Virus record (IMG/VR): IMGVR_UViG_3300021963_000010 | Span: 1 to 35,812 of that record | DNA from: a virus | Length of the DNA: 35,812 nt | Strand: one strand, 5' to 3' | Part shown: one piece after another, positions 23,661 through 30,163 of the stretch | Layout: each line of letters opens with the position of its first letter | Position numbering within the stretch: position 1 is the first letter of the stretch | Notes under the pieces: generated by a model | What the model saw: the letters and a program-made list of their open reading frames with translations, nothing else | Database searches by the model: none | Told to the model about the DNA's origin: nothing | Translations under genes and position numbers: made by a program

Positions 23661-23774
23661 ATGCGCTACCGCGAGCACTACACCATCCAACCCGTCACCC
23701 GCAAATGGGCAGAGATTGCCCTGGCCCTGGCCATCGGAGTCGGGCTGGCCTTTTTCTTATTCATGGGAGTCTGA
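23661..23774 (+). CDS. 37-residue single-pass membrane protein
   Basis: A short frame beginning MRYREHYTIQPVTRKWAEIA. Residues 18-36 form one hydrophobic segment (IALALAIGVGLAFFLFMGV), with a basic N-terminus expected in the cytoplasm. AGGAG lies 6 bases before the ATG. Length and topology suit a small inner-membrane regulator such as a superinfection-exclusion or defence-inhibiting protein, but this is speculation. Confidence 0.6.
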   Translation: MRYREHYTIQPVTRKWAEIALALAIGVGLAFFLFMGV

Positions 23775-23775
23775 T

Positions 23776-24021
23776 ATGTCCGAGTCAATGCAAAAAGAGA
23801 TTGATGCCGTCGTGGATGAGCTGTCCCCGCAACCAGGGCAAATTGGCATCCTGACTACGCACGAGCTGCGCGCGCACCTGCGGATGGCGGCAACCAAGGG
23901 CACGCTAATTGGCTGGGTCGGCGCCGAGAGGCTCACAAGCGCTAGGTACAAGCAGGACTACGACAACCTGGCCCAGCACTGCAAAGACCTTGAGCTTGAA
24001 ATCATGGAGTTAAAAAGATGA
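23776..24021 (+). CDS. Small early protein, coiled-coil C-terminus
   Basis: An 81-residue protein from ATG 23776, chosen over an upstream ATG because it lies directly after the previous stop and has GGGAG about 7 bases upstream. The middle (HELRAHLRMAATKGTLIGWV) looks alpha/beta and the end (NLAQHCKDLELEIMELKR) is a coiled coil. The last 4 bases overlap the next gene as ATGA. No family is recognised. Confidence 0.62.
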   Translation: MSESMQKEIDAVVDELSPQPGQIGILTTHELRAHLRMAATKGTLIGWVGAERLTSARYKQDYDNLAQHCKDLELEIMELKR

Positions 24022-24515
24022 CAGCGCAGCCAGCTAGGTACTTTGCCTTTGGCCCTTACAAGGCCGAAGCCATTGGCCCCAATGGATGGTGGGGCGTCAA
24101 AAACAAAAACGGGTTTAACTGCCTTACGTTCACTGACCGCCCAGGCCATGTGTTTGCCCTTGAGGCCGAGGCCAAAAGCCTAGCCGAGGAGTGGAACAGC
24201 GGCAAGGTGTTTGAGTATGAGACAGACCCGTATGAAGGGATTGTGTGGCCGCCGACGCACCCCAAAAACAATGCTTGGATGTCTATGTTAGTTTTAAGCC
24301 AACGGTTTGATTTTGCAACACGGTGTTGGGTTTCACCTATTGATGTTGATGCATACATAGCCGAAAACCCAGATGAATACGCCAAAGTGTTAGCACAAGC
24401 AGAAGAAGAATACGCCGAAGCATTGACGCATGAAGAATATTTAATTAAATACGGAGATGCGTTTAGCAAAATAAAAGCCGCCAAAGATTTTTATCTTAAA
24501 AAGTACGGCTGCTGA
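24018..24515 (+). CDS. Hypothetical early protein
   Basis: A 165-residue protein. Residues 1-60 are aromatic- and Gly/Asn-rich (YFAFGPYKAEAIGPNGWWGV, GFNCLTF). The central part has tryptophans and prolines, and the C-terminal 45 residues are acidic and helical (EEEYAEALTHEEYLIKYGD). It is coupled to the previous gene by ATGA. An acidic helical tail with an N-terminal beta domain occurs in several DNA-mimic-like phage proteins. I do not claim that here. Function is unknown. Confidence 0.6.
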   Translation: MTAQPARYFAFGPYKAEAIGPNGWWGVKNKNGFNCLTFTDRPGHVFALEAEAKSLAEEWNSGKVFEYETDPYEGIVWPPTHPKNNAWMSMLVLSQRFDFATRCWVSPIDVDAYIAENPDEYAKVLAQAEEEYAEALTHEEYLIKYGDAFSKIKAAKDFYLKKYGC

Positions 24516-24546
24516 AACTTGAACTACTAAAGGAAGCTAAATTACC

Positions 24547-24738
24547 ATGAAATTTATTAAATTCTTAAAAGACTATTACCGCGACCTGACGCCAGCCGAA
24601 GTGATTCAGCGCGAGCTTGCCCAGGCCCATCTAGACCGGCTTGAGGCTGAAGGGGCAGTAGAGTATGCCCAAGCAGTGCTAGACATGAATATGACCCGTA
24701 TAGAGCGTTTAAACACACGTTTAGGAGAGTACAAATGA
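24547..24738 (+). CDS. Small early helical protein
   Basis: A 63-residue protein beginning MKFIKFLKDYYRDLTPAEVI. The rest is a long charged helix (RELAQAHLDRLEAEGAVEYAQ), probably coiled coil. It has AAAGGA upstream, and its end overlaps the next gene as ATGA. No family is recognised. The organisation in a coupled chain of small genes suggests co-regulated early production. Confidence 0.6.
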   Translation: MKFIKFLKDYYRDLTPAEVIQRELAQAHLDRLEAEGAVEYAQAVLDMNMTRIERLNTRLGEYK

Positions 24739-24971
24739 AAGACAACATAGAGAAATCAAAAGAGTACACCCAGTGGCATCTTGTAACTGGCGGCTTTGCG
24801 CGTGATATGACTTTAAGAGACTACTTTGCTGGTTTAGCTATGCAAGTAGCATTAAAAGATCAATACGAAGATGGAGTATATGTTGGTGATTCTGACAGCA
24901 ACTCTGAAGAAATTGCAGCAATGTCGGCGTACATCATGGCAAACGCAATGATTCAGGAGCGTACCAAATGA
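24735..24971 (+). CDS. Small conserved phage protein
   Basis: A 78-residue protein with a central MTLRDYFAGLAMQVAL motif and a C-terminal MSAYIMANAMIQERTK helix. Small proteins with a DYFA..AMQ motif are common in accessory blocks of phages of many hosts, in my memory, without known function. It is coupled to both neighbours by ATGA overlaps. It is helical and without membrane segments. Confidence 0.7.
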   Translation: MKDNIEKSKEYTQWHLVTGGFARDMTLRDYFAGLAMQVALKDQYEDGVYVGDSDSNSEEIAAMSAYIMANAMIQERTK

Positions 24972-25192
24972 AGTACCGCAAAAAACCCGTGGTCATTGAG
25001 GCTACGCAATGGTTCAAATATGGTGACCACCCTGCTGTGTTTTATAACCACAACTCAGTTCCAACCATTAGAACATTAGAAGGTGAAATGTTTGTCCAAT
25101 CCAGCGACTGGATTATTACTGGTGTAAAGGGTGAACACTACCCATGTAAACCTGACGTTTTTGAAATGACTTATGAGGAGGTGGAGCAATGA
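24968..25192 (+). CDS. Small conserved phage protein (PGDYG-like)
   Basis: A 74-residue protein starting MKYRKKPVVIEATQW. It has a TLEGEMFVQSSDWIITGVKG core and a YPCKPDVFEMTYEEVE end. This sequence pattern is widespread in phages and prophages; I link it to the PGDYG-type family by memory. It is a compact beta-rich fold of unknown role. It overlaps both adjacent genes by 4 bases. Confidence 0.75.
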   Translation: MKYRKKPVVIEATQWFKYGDHPAVFYNHNSVPTIRTLEGEMFVQSSDWIITGVKGEHYPCKPDVFEMTYEEVEQ

Positions 25193-25410
25193 CTACCTGT
25201 TGTGACTACGGAAAATGCACCAATGGCCCAGACTGTCCGGTACGCAAGCAGCGGGTCAAGGAAATCAATGATGCGTATGCCAACGGTTTCAAGGACGCGC
25301 AGTTAAACGACCCAATAGACGACCTTGCCGACACGTTTAAAGCCTTGCTTACCTTGTTGACTGTGGTGCTGTGCGGGTGGATTGCTTTTTTACTTTTTTG
25401 GGGGAAGTGA
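25189..25410 (+). CDS. Cys-rich membrane-anchored small protein
   Basis: A 73-residue protein with Cys at 4, 5, 10 and 16 (CCDYGKC and GPDCPVRKQ), which may bind zinc. It also has a C-terminal transmembrane segment (LLTLLTVVLCGWIAFLLF). The N-terminus would face the cytoplasm. It overlaps its upstream neighbour by 4 bases and its stop shares one base with the next ATG. Function is unknown. Confidence 0.68.
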   Translation: MTTCCDYGKCTNGPDCPVRKQRVKEINDAYANGFKDAQLNDPIDDLADTFKALLTLLTVVLCGWIAFLLFWGK

Positions 25411-25844
25411 TGACAGGATATCAAAGCAAAAAGGCAGCGGCGCAGGACAAGCTAGACAGCATGGAACGTGAAGCATTGAAGCTGGCGCTAAAGGTATTGG
25501 AAGATTTGCCAGGATTTAGAGCAGATATTGACAACGCCATCACCGCCATTAAAGAAGCCTTGGCACAGCCAGCGCAGGAGCCTGTGGGAACCTTGAATAT
25601 CAGCCGTTACAAAGGCCATCTTGAAAACCACGACTTTGATTATTTTGGTGAGCTGTTTGATGGAACTTATTCCGTCTACACCGCCCCACCCGCAGCACAG
25701 CCACAGCGCCCGTGGGTAGGGCTGACGGATGAGGAAATTGATGTCATTTATGAGCAACATCACAACCAGTACGGAGAATGTGAATCACCTAACTTTGGTT
25801 ATGAACGCGCCATTGAAGCCAAGCTGAAAGAGCGCAATGCATAA
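25410..25844 (+). CDS. Hypothetical early protein
   Basis: A 144-residue protein from ATG 25410, whose first base is the last base of the previous stop. It begins with a helix (YQSKKAAAQDKLDSMEREAL). The middle holds a Pro/Gln-rich linker (ALAQPAQEPVG, and later YTAPPAAQPQRPW), and a C-terminal acidic helix follows (GLTDEEIDVIYEQHHNQYGE). Proteins with this linker pattern are common in phage accessory operons. A DNA-binding or partner-adaptor role is possible, but no domain is identified. Confidence 0.65.
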   Translation: MTGYQSKKAAAQDKLDSMEREALKLALKVLEDLPGFRADIDNAITAIKEALAQPAQEPVGTLNISRYKGHLENHDFDYFGELFDGTYSVYTAPPAAQPQRPWVGLTDEEIDVIYEQHHNQYGECESPNFGYERAIEAKLKERNA

Positions 25845-26172
25845 GTCAAATCACCACGCTATACGGATGCTGCTTCAGCAGTACCACGATGGCCTGACCG
25901 TTGCTGACATAGCCGAGCGGTTGGAGAAAGAACCTTCCCCTATGCGGCGTGCGTTAACTGAAATGCCTGATGCATATATAGACCGATGGATAGCCCACCG
26001 CAAACAATGGGTTGCTATCTGGTGCGTTATTGTTGCGCCAGAAGATTGTCCTAAACCAAGTAATAAACCAAATGTTAGACCTACCCAACTTCGCCGCTTG
26101 GAACCACGAAACGTTAGCGAAATTCGCTTTGGATTCGTACTTACGAATGCAAGCCCAACAGGACGCCATTGA
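25837..26172 (+). CDS. HTH-like early protein, possibly extended by frameshift
   Basis: A 111-residue frame. Residues 15-55 (YHDGLTVADIAERLEKEPSP, then RRALTEMPDAYIDRWI) resemble a winged HTH of small phage regulators. The following HRKQWVAIWCVIVAPEDCPK is the expected family ending. The last 34 residues look unrelated to it. A double stop, TAATAA, at 26061-26066 lies in another frame exactly before the next gene, so a one-base change may have extended the protein. It overlaps its upstream gene by 8 bases. Confidence 0.6.
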   Translation: MHKSNHHAIRMLLQQYHDGLTVADIAERLEKEPSPMRRALTEMPDAYIDRWIAHRKQWVAIWCVIVAPEDCPKPSNKPNVRPTQLRRLEPRNVSEIRFGFVLTNASPTGRH

Positions 26173-26251
26173 GCAACTGCGCGGCGACCTGAAGGACGCT
26201 ATGATAGAAATAAGGCGCGTTCATCAATACGTCGATTCTGCAATCCCTTGA
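26072..26251 (+). CDS. Small helical protein, last gene of rightward operon
   Basis: A 59-residue protein from ATG 26072, beginning MLDLPNFAAWNHETLAKFAL. Its body is a charged helix (QQDAIEQLRGDLKDAMIEIR). The start lies inside the upstream 111-residue frame, giving about 100 bases of overlap unless that frame is altered. An earlier ATG at 26012 would add 20 residues of unlikely composition. The end overlaps the convergent endolysin gene by 53 bases. The helical pattern recalls small conserved phage proteins found in accessory operons. Function is unknown. Confidence 0.6.
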   Translation: MLDLPNFAAWNHETLAKFALDSYLRMQAQQDAIEQLRGDLKDAMIEIRRVHQYVDSAIP

Positions 26252-26675
26252 GTACTTTGCCACCGGCCATGCAATATTTCAGAAACTCTTCGCCAGCGCT
26301 TTCTTTGTCGCCGCGAAGCAGTTTCTGACGAAGCGTTGAACGCTGGAGTGTTCCAAGGCCCACATTAAAAGAGAAGCTGACAAGCCCATCAAACATACCC
26401 TGTGTAAGAGGGACAGGGCAGAACTCCTCCACTCCTCGCTCAAAGCGCTGTAGGTCTGATGCAAGAATTCCATCGACTTCCTCTATGGTGAACTGGCGGT
26501 TATCTTCTGGTTGAAGCGGAAAAGCGTCCCGCTCCTCCAGCTTTAAGCGCCCTTGTTTTGGGTACAGTACATGACCCACGCCAACAGTCCAGAGCCGAGC
26601 TGGGCAACGATATGGGCGCTGCCTGGTGCCTTCGTGGTGTTTGATTACGCCAAGTGCTTTGCCTGAAACTTTCAT
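26199..26675 (-). CDS. Endolysin, GH24 lysozyme
   Basis: A 158-residue protein by the ATG at 26675, which overlaps the stop of the upstream gene as ATGA. Residues 15, 24 and 30 make the Glu-8-x-5-Thr catalytic arrangement (EGTRQRPYRCPARLWT), with Cys24 in place of the Asp of T4 lysozyme, a known variant in this group. GVGH follows at 32-35. The C-terminal FNVGLGTLQRSTLRQKLL segment is typical. It cleaves peptidoglycan at the end of infection. It has no signal peptide, so a holin is needed. Longer starts (up to 26744) are less likely. Confidence 0.88.
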   Translation of the reverse strand: MKVSGKALGVIKHHEGTRQRPYRCPARLWTVGVGHVLYPKQGRLKLEERDAFPLQPEDNRQFTIEEVDGILASDLQRFERGVEEFCPVPLTQGMFDGLVSFSFNVGLGTLQRSTLRQKLLRGDKESAGEEFLKYCMAGGKVLKGLQNRRIDERALFLS

Positions 26676-26824
26676 TTCTTTTGCGTTTGTACGCACCCGA
26701 CTTTGTAGCCTAGTTTTCGCCATTCCTTTGCGGCTTTTTGACAAGCAGACTCCGCCTCAAAGTAGCCAACAACAAGGATACTGTTCATGTTAATACCTGT
26801 AAGCAGCACAAGAGTCCAGATCAT
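26672..26824 (-). CDS. Small lysis-cassette protein
   Basis: A 50-residue frame from ATG 26824 to TGA 26672-26674. It has a hydrophobic N-terminus (MIWTLVLLTGINMNSILVVGYF) that could be a signal or anchor. The C-terminal part is helical (SACQKAAKEWRKLGYKVGCV) with two Cys. It overlaps the holin-like gene stop and the endolysin start by 4 bases each. Position and topology suit a spanin- or regulator-like lysis factor, but no family is recognised. Confidence 0.62.
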   Translation of the reverse strand: MIWTLVLLTGINMNSILVVGYFEAESACQKAAKEWRKLGYKVGCVQTQKK

Positions 26825-27336
26825 TTCCCAAAGGCTCGGCCCCCAAAATGGAATGCAATGATGCTGGCAAACAAGGCTTGGGTATTGCTGTTCCAGAGTT
26901 TTTCAGCCAACTGGGGAAACTCTACGCCGTGGTTGTAGCCGTAGATAAACAAGCCAACATCCACAAACACCAGCAGGAGGAAAAAGCCCAAAGTGATAAA
27001 GCTACGCACACCTGCACGCAGGTTCTTCATCCATTGGCTGGTGCCGTCATTGAGGGATTCATCGTGCTTGTAGATTGCGCTCATTTCAGCCGTCTGGGCA
27101 TTGACCAAATTTTCTTCTGACTTGGCCTTGGTTTCCATTTCTAGCTGGGCGCTGTGTATCTGCTCTATGCGCTCCTGTGCTTCAAAGCCCGCCTTGCGTA
27201 GCTCCAGTTCGCGCTCAATCTGCATCTGGGCCAGCGCCAGTTCGTGCTTCTTGTCCGCCCGGTCTTGGAAGAAATCCAGCAGCTTGGGCAAGCCGCCCAT
27301 CAGGAAGGAGATCAGTGTGGATAGGATAGTCAGCAT
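26821..27336 (-). CDS. Probable holin (GTA-type, coiled coil and transmembrane segments)
   Basis: A 171-residue protein. The N-terminus (LTILSTLISFLMGGLPKLLD) is amphipathic or membrane-seeking. Residues 25-80 are a charged coiled coil (HELALAQMQIERELELRKAG, then EMETKAKSEEN). Residues 105-140 hold a membrane segment (SFITLGFFLLLVFVDVGLF), and a final stretch (ALFASIIAFHFGG) may be another. This arrangement recalls phage and gene-transfer-agent 3TM holins. It lies directly before the endolysin in the operon. Holin function is inference. Confidence 0.68.
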   Translation of the reverse strand: MLTILSTLISFLMGGLPKLLDFFQDRADKKHELALAQMQIERELELRKAGFEAQERIEQIHSAQLEMETKAKSEENLVNAQTAEMSAIYKHDESLNDGTSQWMKNLRAGVRSFITLGFFLLLVFVDVGLFIYGYNHGVEFPQLAEKLWNSNTQALFASIIAFHFGGRAFGK

Positions 27337-27339
27337 GGG

Positions 27340-27693
27340 TTAGTCCTTCCCGGTCAGGGATTTGATTTTGTTGTTTACTGGGGTTTTTTCTTCAAGGATT
27401 GCAATGTGCATCCTGTTCTCTGCAATTTGATCGCGGTTACGTTGGATTTCTTCTTCCAAGTCTTGGCGTAGCTTTTCTCGTGCAAGCTCTGCCCCCGTGT
27501 TACTTGCTTGCTTGTTGTCGCTGGTAACGACCAAACTGATCTTACTGTTTAAGATGGTGACTTCATGGGCCAAATTTGATAAGGCCGACATCAAGTAAAC
27601 CACGCAGGAGAATAACAATGGCAATAAAGCAAACGTGATCTTTTCAATCAGTTGCCCTTTGGCTTCCATGTTCTGAATTTTTTCCTCACTCAT
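27340..27693 (-). CDS. Single-TM coiled-coil protein of lysis cassette
   Basis: A 117-residue protein. Residues 20-45 form one membrane segment (TFALLPLLFSCVVYLMSAL). The following periplasmic or cytoplasmic helix (TILNSKISLVV, then AREKLRQDLEEEIQRNRDQI) is coiled coil. It is encoded 3 bases before the holin-like gene and one base after the gene upstream. Topology suits an i-spanin or holin partner, but the family is not identified. Confidence 0.6.
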   Translation of the reverse strand: MSEEKIQNMEAKGQLIEKITFALLPLLFSCVVYLMSALSNLAHEVTILNSKISLVVTSDNKQASNTGAELAREKLRQDLEEEIQRNRDQIAENRMHIAILEEKTPVNNKIKSLTGKD

Positions 27694-28158
27694 TTACTTC
27701 CCCATCAAAAGTGTTGCCCACCAAATACAAAGGCCCAACAGCAGGATTATTAGCGCCCCGGCTATCAGCCACGTTATTAAGTCATCAATCTCTTCCCTGC
27801 GCTTCTTGGCATGGTTTTCTGCCAGTATTTCCTCAACCTTGCGTTGTTGGATGATCCTGTTGCGCTCCATCAGAAGCTGCTGCCAGAGGTCGGCGTTACC
27901 CGACATGACCATATAGTTGTTCAGTTCCCGCTCGGCATCTGCAAGCTGTTTGGCCTGCATGACAATCTCAAATGCGGCAGCCGTGTCAGACTTGGCAAAT
28001 TTAGGCTTGGCTGCTGCTTTTTGGACAACATCCTTGGCCTCAAAAAACTTCATTGCTTCCGCGCCAATGGCGTGGATGTCTTTACCCATTTTGATTGCTG
28101 CCTGTACCCCCTTTATTGCGGCCTGGGCAGTCGCAAAGGCGGTTACAGGGTCAATCAT
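27694..28158 (-). CDS. C-terminal TM helical protein
   Basis: A 154-residue protein starting MIDPVTAFATAQAAIKGVQA. Most of it is helical (residues 1-125, with ERELNNYMVMSGNADLW in the middle), and residues 130-150 form a membrane segment (LIAGALIILLLGLCIWW). Proteins of this pattern occur in podovirus lysis or internal-virion regions in my memory. It overlaps the 72-residue gene by 4 bases. A membrane role in DNA entry or lysis is possible. Confidence 0.62.
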   Translation of the reverse strand: MIDPVTAFATAQAAIKGVQAAIKMGKDIHAIGAEAMKFFEAKDVVQKAAAKPKFAKSDTAAAFEIVMQAKQLADAERELNNYMVMSGNADLWQQLLMERNRIIQQRKVEEILAENHAKKRREEIDDLITWLIAGALIILLLGLCIWWATLLMGK

Positions 28159-28373
28159 TTGTCTACTTTGTGATCCAGTTTGTCAAAAATCTTGCCTAGC
28201 ATTTCTTTGACTTCCCGCATATCGTCTTTGTAGTCTTGACGGGCAACATAAATTGTTGGCAGCTTGGACAAGTCGTTTTTAAGGTCTTGCACTGCTGTCC
28301 ACAGCTCACGCGCAAACCATCCGGCCACGGCCATGCACGCGCCCAGGATAAGGTTGATTGTTTGCTGATCCAT
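28155..28373 (-). CDS. Small N-terminal TM protein
   Basis: A 72-residue protein with an N-terminal membrane segment (LILGACMAVAGWFARELW), then a helical charged tail (TAVQDLKNDLSKLPTIYVAR). Short phage proteins of this plan, with GWFxRELW, are common near lysis genes. Its ATG first base is shared with the stop of the ejection protein upstream. Function is unknown; a holin-like or spanin-like role is likely by place. Confidence 0.65.
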   Translation of the reverse strand: MDQQTINLILGACMAVAGWFARELWTAVQDLKNDLSKLPTIYVARQDYKDDMREVKEMLGKIFDKLDHKVDK

Positions 28374-30163
28374 TATGGTGCCAATGCGTTTGCTGATGCT
28401 TTGCTGGGAGCCAAAGCGTTAAAGTTAACTGACTCGGCAACCTTCTTTTTAAGGGCGACGTTTTGGGCAATTTCCGCTGCTGTTTTTGCACCAGGGAATC
28501 TGATCGCTGCTAAAGCATCCAATCCGCGCAAAACAACATTGCCGGTATTAGACCAATTGACTGCCCTTGGGTCTTTGACTAAAGCATCTTGCACCGTGCT
28601 TTTCAGATCAAGCAAAGTATTGCGGCCTGTTTTACCAAACATATATTCCAGCTTGCCCTCACGATCCAAAGAATCAATAGCCGTCTTTAACTTTGCAAAT
28701 GACAATTCACCACTTGCGTTTTTAGTCATTTGATCTTTAAGATGCTGGATTGTTTGGCCTTGCAATTCTGCATAAGCCTGCTGCCCTTCTGGGCCACCTT
28801 TTTTCAATAGCTTGGTAACAGTCCGCATTTCTTCTAAGCTGCCATCTAAAACAACGTGATCAAATACATCACTTAGAGCAACGGCTCGATCAGCGTAGCC
28901 GCCTTTTGTGCCAAGCAATTTAGCTACTCTATAGTTGTTTTCAAAATCAGTAGCAAGTTGTTTGCGTGCCGCTCTGGCATCACGATATAAATCACCACCA
29001 GCGCCTTCGGTAGTCTGATCAATTAGCCCTTTTAAATCTCTACCGTAAGTAGAATTTGGCGTTCCAGGTTGCGCTTTTTTGCCAATGTTTTGATACACAT
29101 CTTCAAGCGCACGAATAGAAATTGTGCCTGTTCCATTAGGATCGTTAAGTTTTAATTGCTCCAATGTATCTTGCAAAATTGGTGCTAATGATGTTCTAGT
29201 TGTAGGCGTTTGTTTGTTGATGTAATCAACCAAGCCTTGATATGGCACTTCTTGCAATGTCTCACCAGCAACGTCTGCGGCTTGATATTTTGCTTTGTAA
29301 TTTTTAAATTTTTTATCAAATTCATTAACCAAAGCTTGATCAACAATGCTGCCAACTTTCTTGTAAGCCGTTGGATCAGCAAACTCAGCTCCAGTTTCGC
29401 CGGCCAACTTTTCAAATTGATCAACAATAGCTTTTTTCTGAGTTGCTTTTAATTCAAGAAGTGGTTTTCCAATTTCTGGGTTTTGCTTAACAATGTCTGA
29501 CTCAAATTGTTGCAATCCAAGCCCTGGCATTTGTTCGCCTTTTGTCAATGGGACGCCAAAGCGTTGAGCGCGTTCTTGACGCATCGTAGCGGCAGCCACT
29601 TCAGCAGCGCCCATGCCAGGCATGACGGCAGCAGGCTCACGTTGCATTGCGCTAACCATTGCATTCTTTATCGGAACTGTTACTGGCGCCACTACAGGGG
29701 CAAGCTGGTTAAGGCTTGGTTTTGCCAAAGCGCCTGCTGAAGCCAACAAATTAGTAGGCGCAATTCCAATTACGTTGCTAAGGACATCACCTACAGCTTG
29801 GACATTGCGTTGCGCTTCCGGCGTGCGAGGCTGATAGGTCATTGCCTCCTGTACGTTTCGAGCCGTTTGTTCACCAGCTTGGATGCCTTGTTGCGTACCA
29901 AAATTACCGCTAGTTAATGCACTAGCAACGCCAGCAATGGGAGCAACAACACCAGCAGCAAGACCCGAGGCCATTGCTGGTATTGTTTCAACATTGCCCA
30001 TAATCTTTTCATATAAAGATCGTTCTGGCGCGGCAACAGATTCTGCTGGCGCAAATAACTCTTTAGCTTTTGCAATGACTTGATCATCGGTTGCACCCGC
30101 TGGCCCTTCAATCTTGCGAATAACACCGCTAGGGTCGCGTACCTTGTAGATTTGAGTTGCCAT
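28373..30163 (-). CDS. Ejection (internal virion) protein
   Basis: A 596-residue protein from ATG 30163, which overlaps the stop of the gene upstream as TAATG; GGAGGG lies about 10 bases upstream. An earlier ATG at 30181 is unlikely because it would place that ribosome site inside the frame. The N-terminus (YKVRDPSGVIRKIEGPAGAT) is followed by a hydrophobic, Ala/Gly-rich segment (AMASGLAAGVVAPIAGVASA) that may cross membranes. The remaining 450 residues are long helices. Size and order fit the P22 gp20/gp16 class of proteins that leave the virion with DNA. Homology is not proven. Confidence 0.75.
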   Translation of the reverse strand: MATQIYKVRDPSGVIRKIEGPAGATDDQVIAKAKELFAPAESVAAPERSLYEKIMGNVETIPAMASGLAAGVVAPIAGVASALTSGNFGTQQGIQAGEQTARNVQEAMTYQPRTPEAQRNVQAVGDVLSNVIGIAPTNLLASAGALAKPSLNQLAPVVAPVTVPIKNAMVSAMQREPAAVMPGMGAAEVAAATMRQERAQRFGVPLTKGEQMPGLGLQQFESDIVKQNPEIGKPLLELKATQKKAIVDQFEKLAGETGAEFADPTAYKKVGSIVDQALVNEFDKKFKNYKAKYQAADVAGETLQEVPYQGLVDYINKQTPTTRTSLAPILQDTLEQLKLNDPNGTGTISIRALEDVYQNIGKKAQPGTPNSTYGRDLKGLIDQTTEGAGGDLYRDARAARKQLATDFENNYRVAKLLGTKGGYADRAVALSDVFDHVVLDGSLEEMRTVTKLLKKGGPEGQQAYAELQGQTIQHLKDQMTKNASGELSFAKLKTAIDSLDREGKLEYMFGKTGRNTLLDLKSTVQDALVKDPRAVNWSNTGNVVLRGLDALAAIRFPGAKTAAEIAQNVALKKKVAESVNFNALAPSKASANALAP

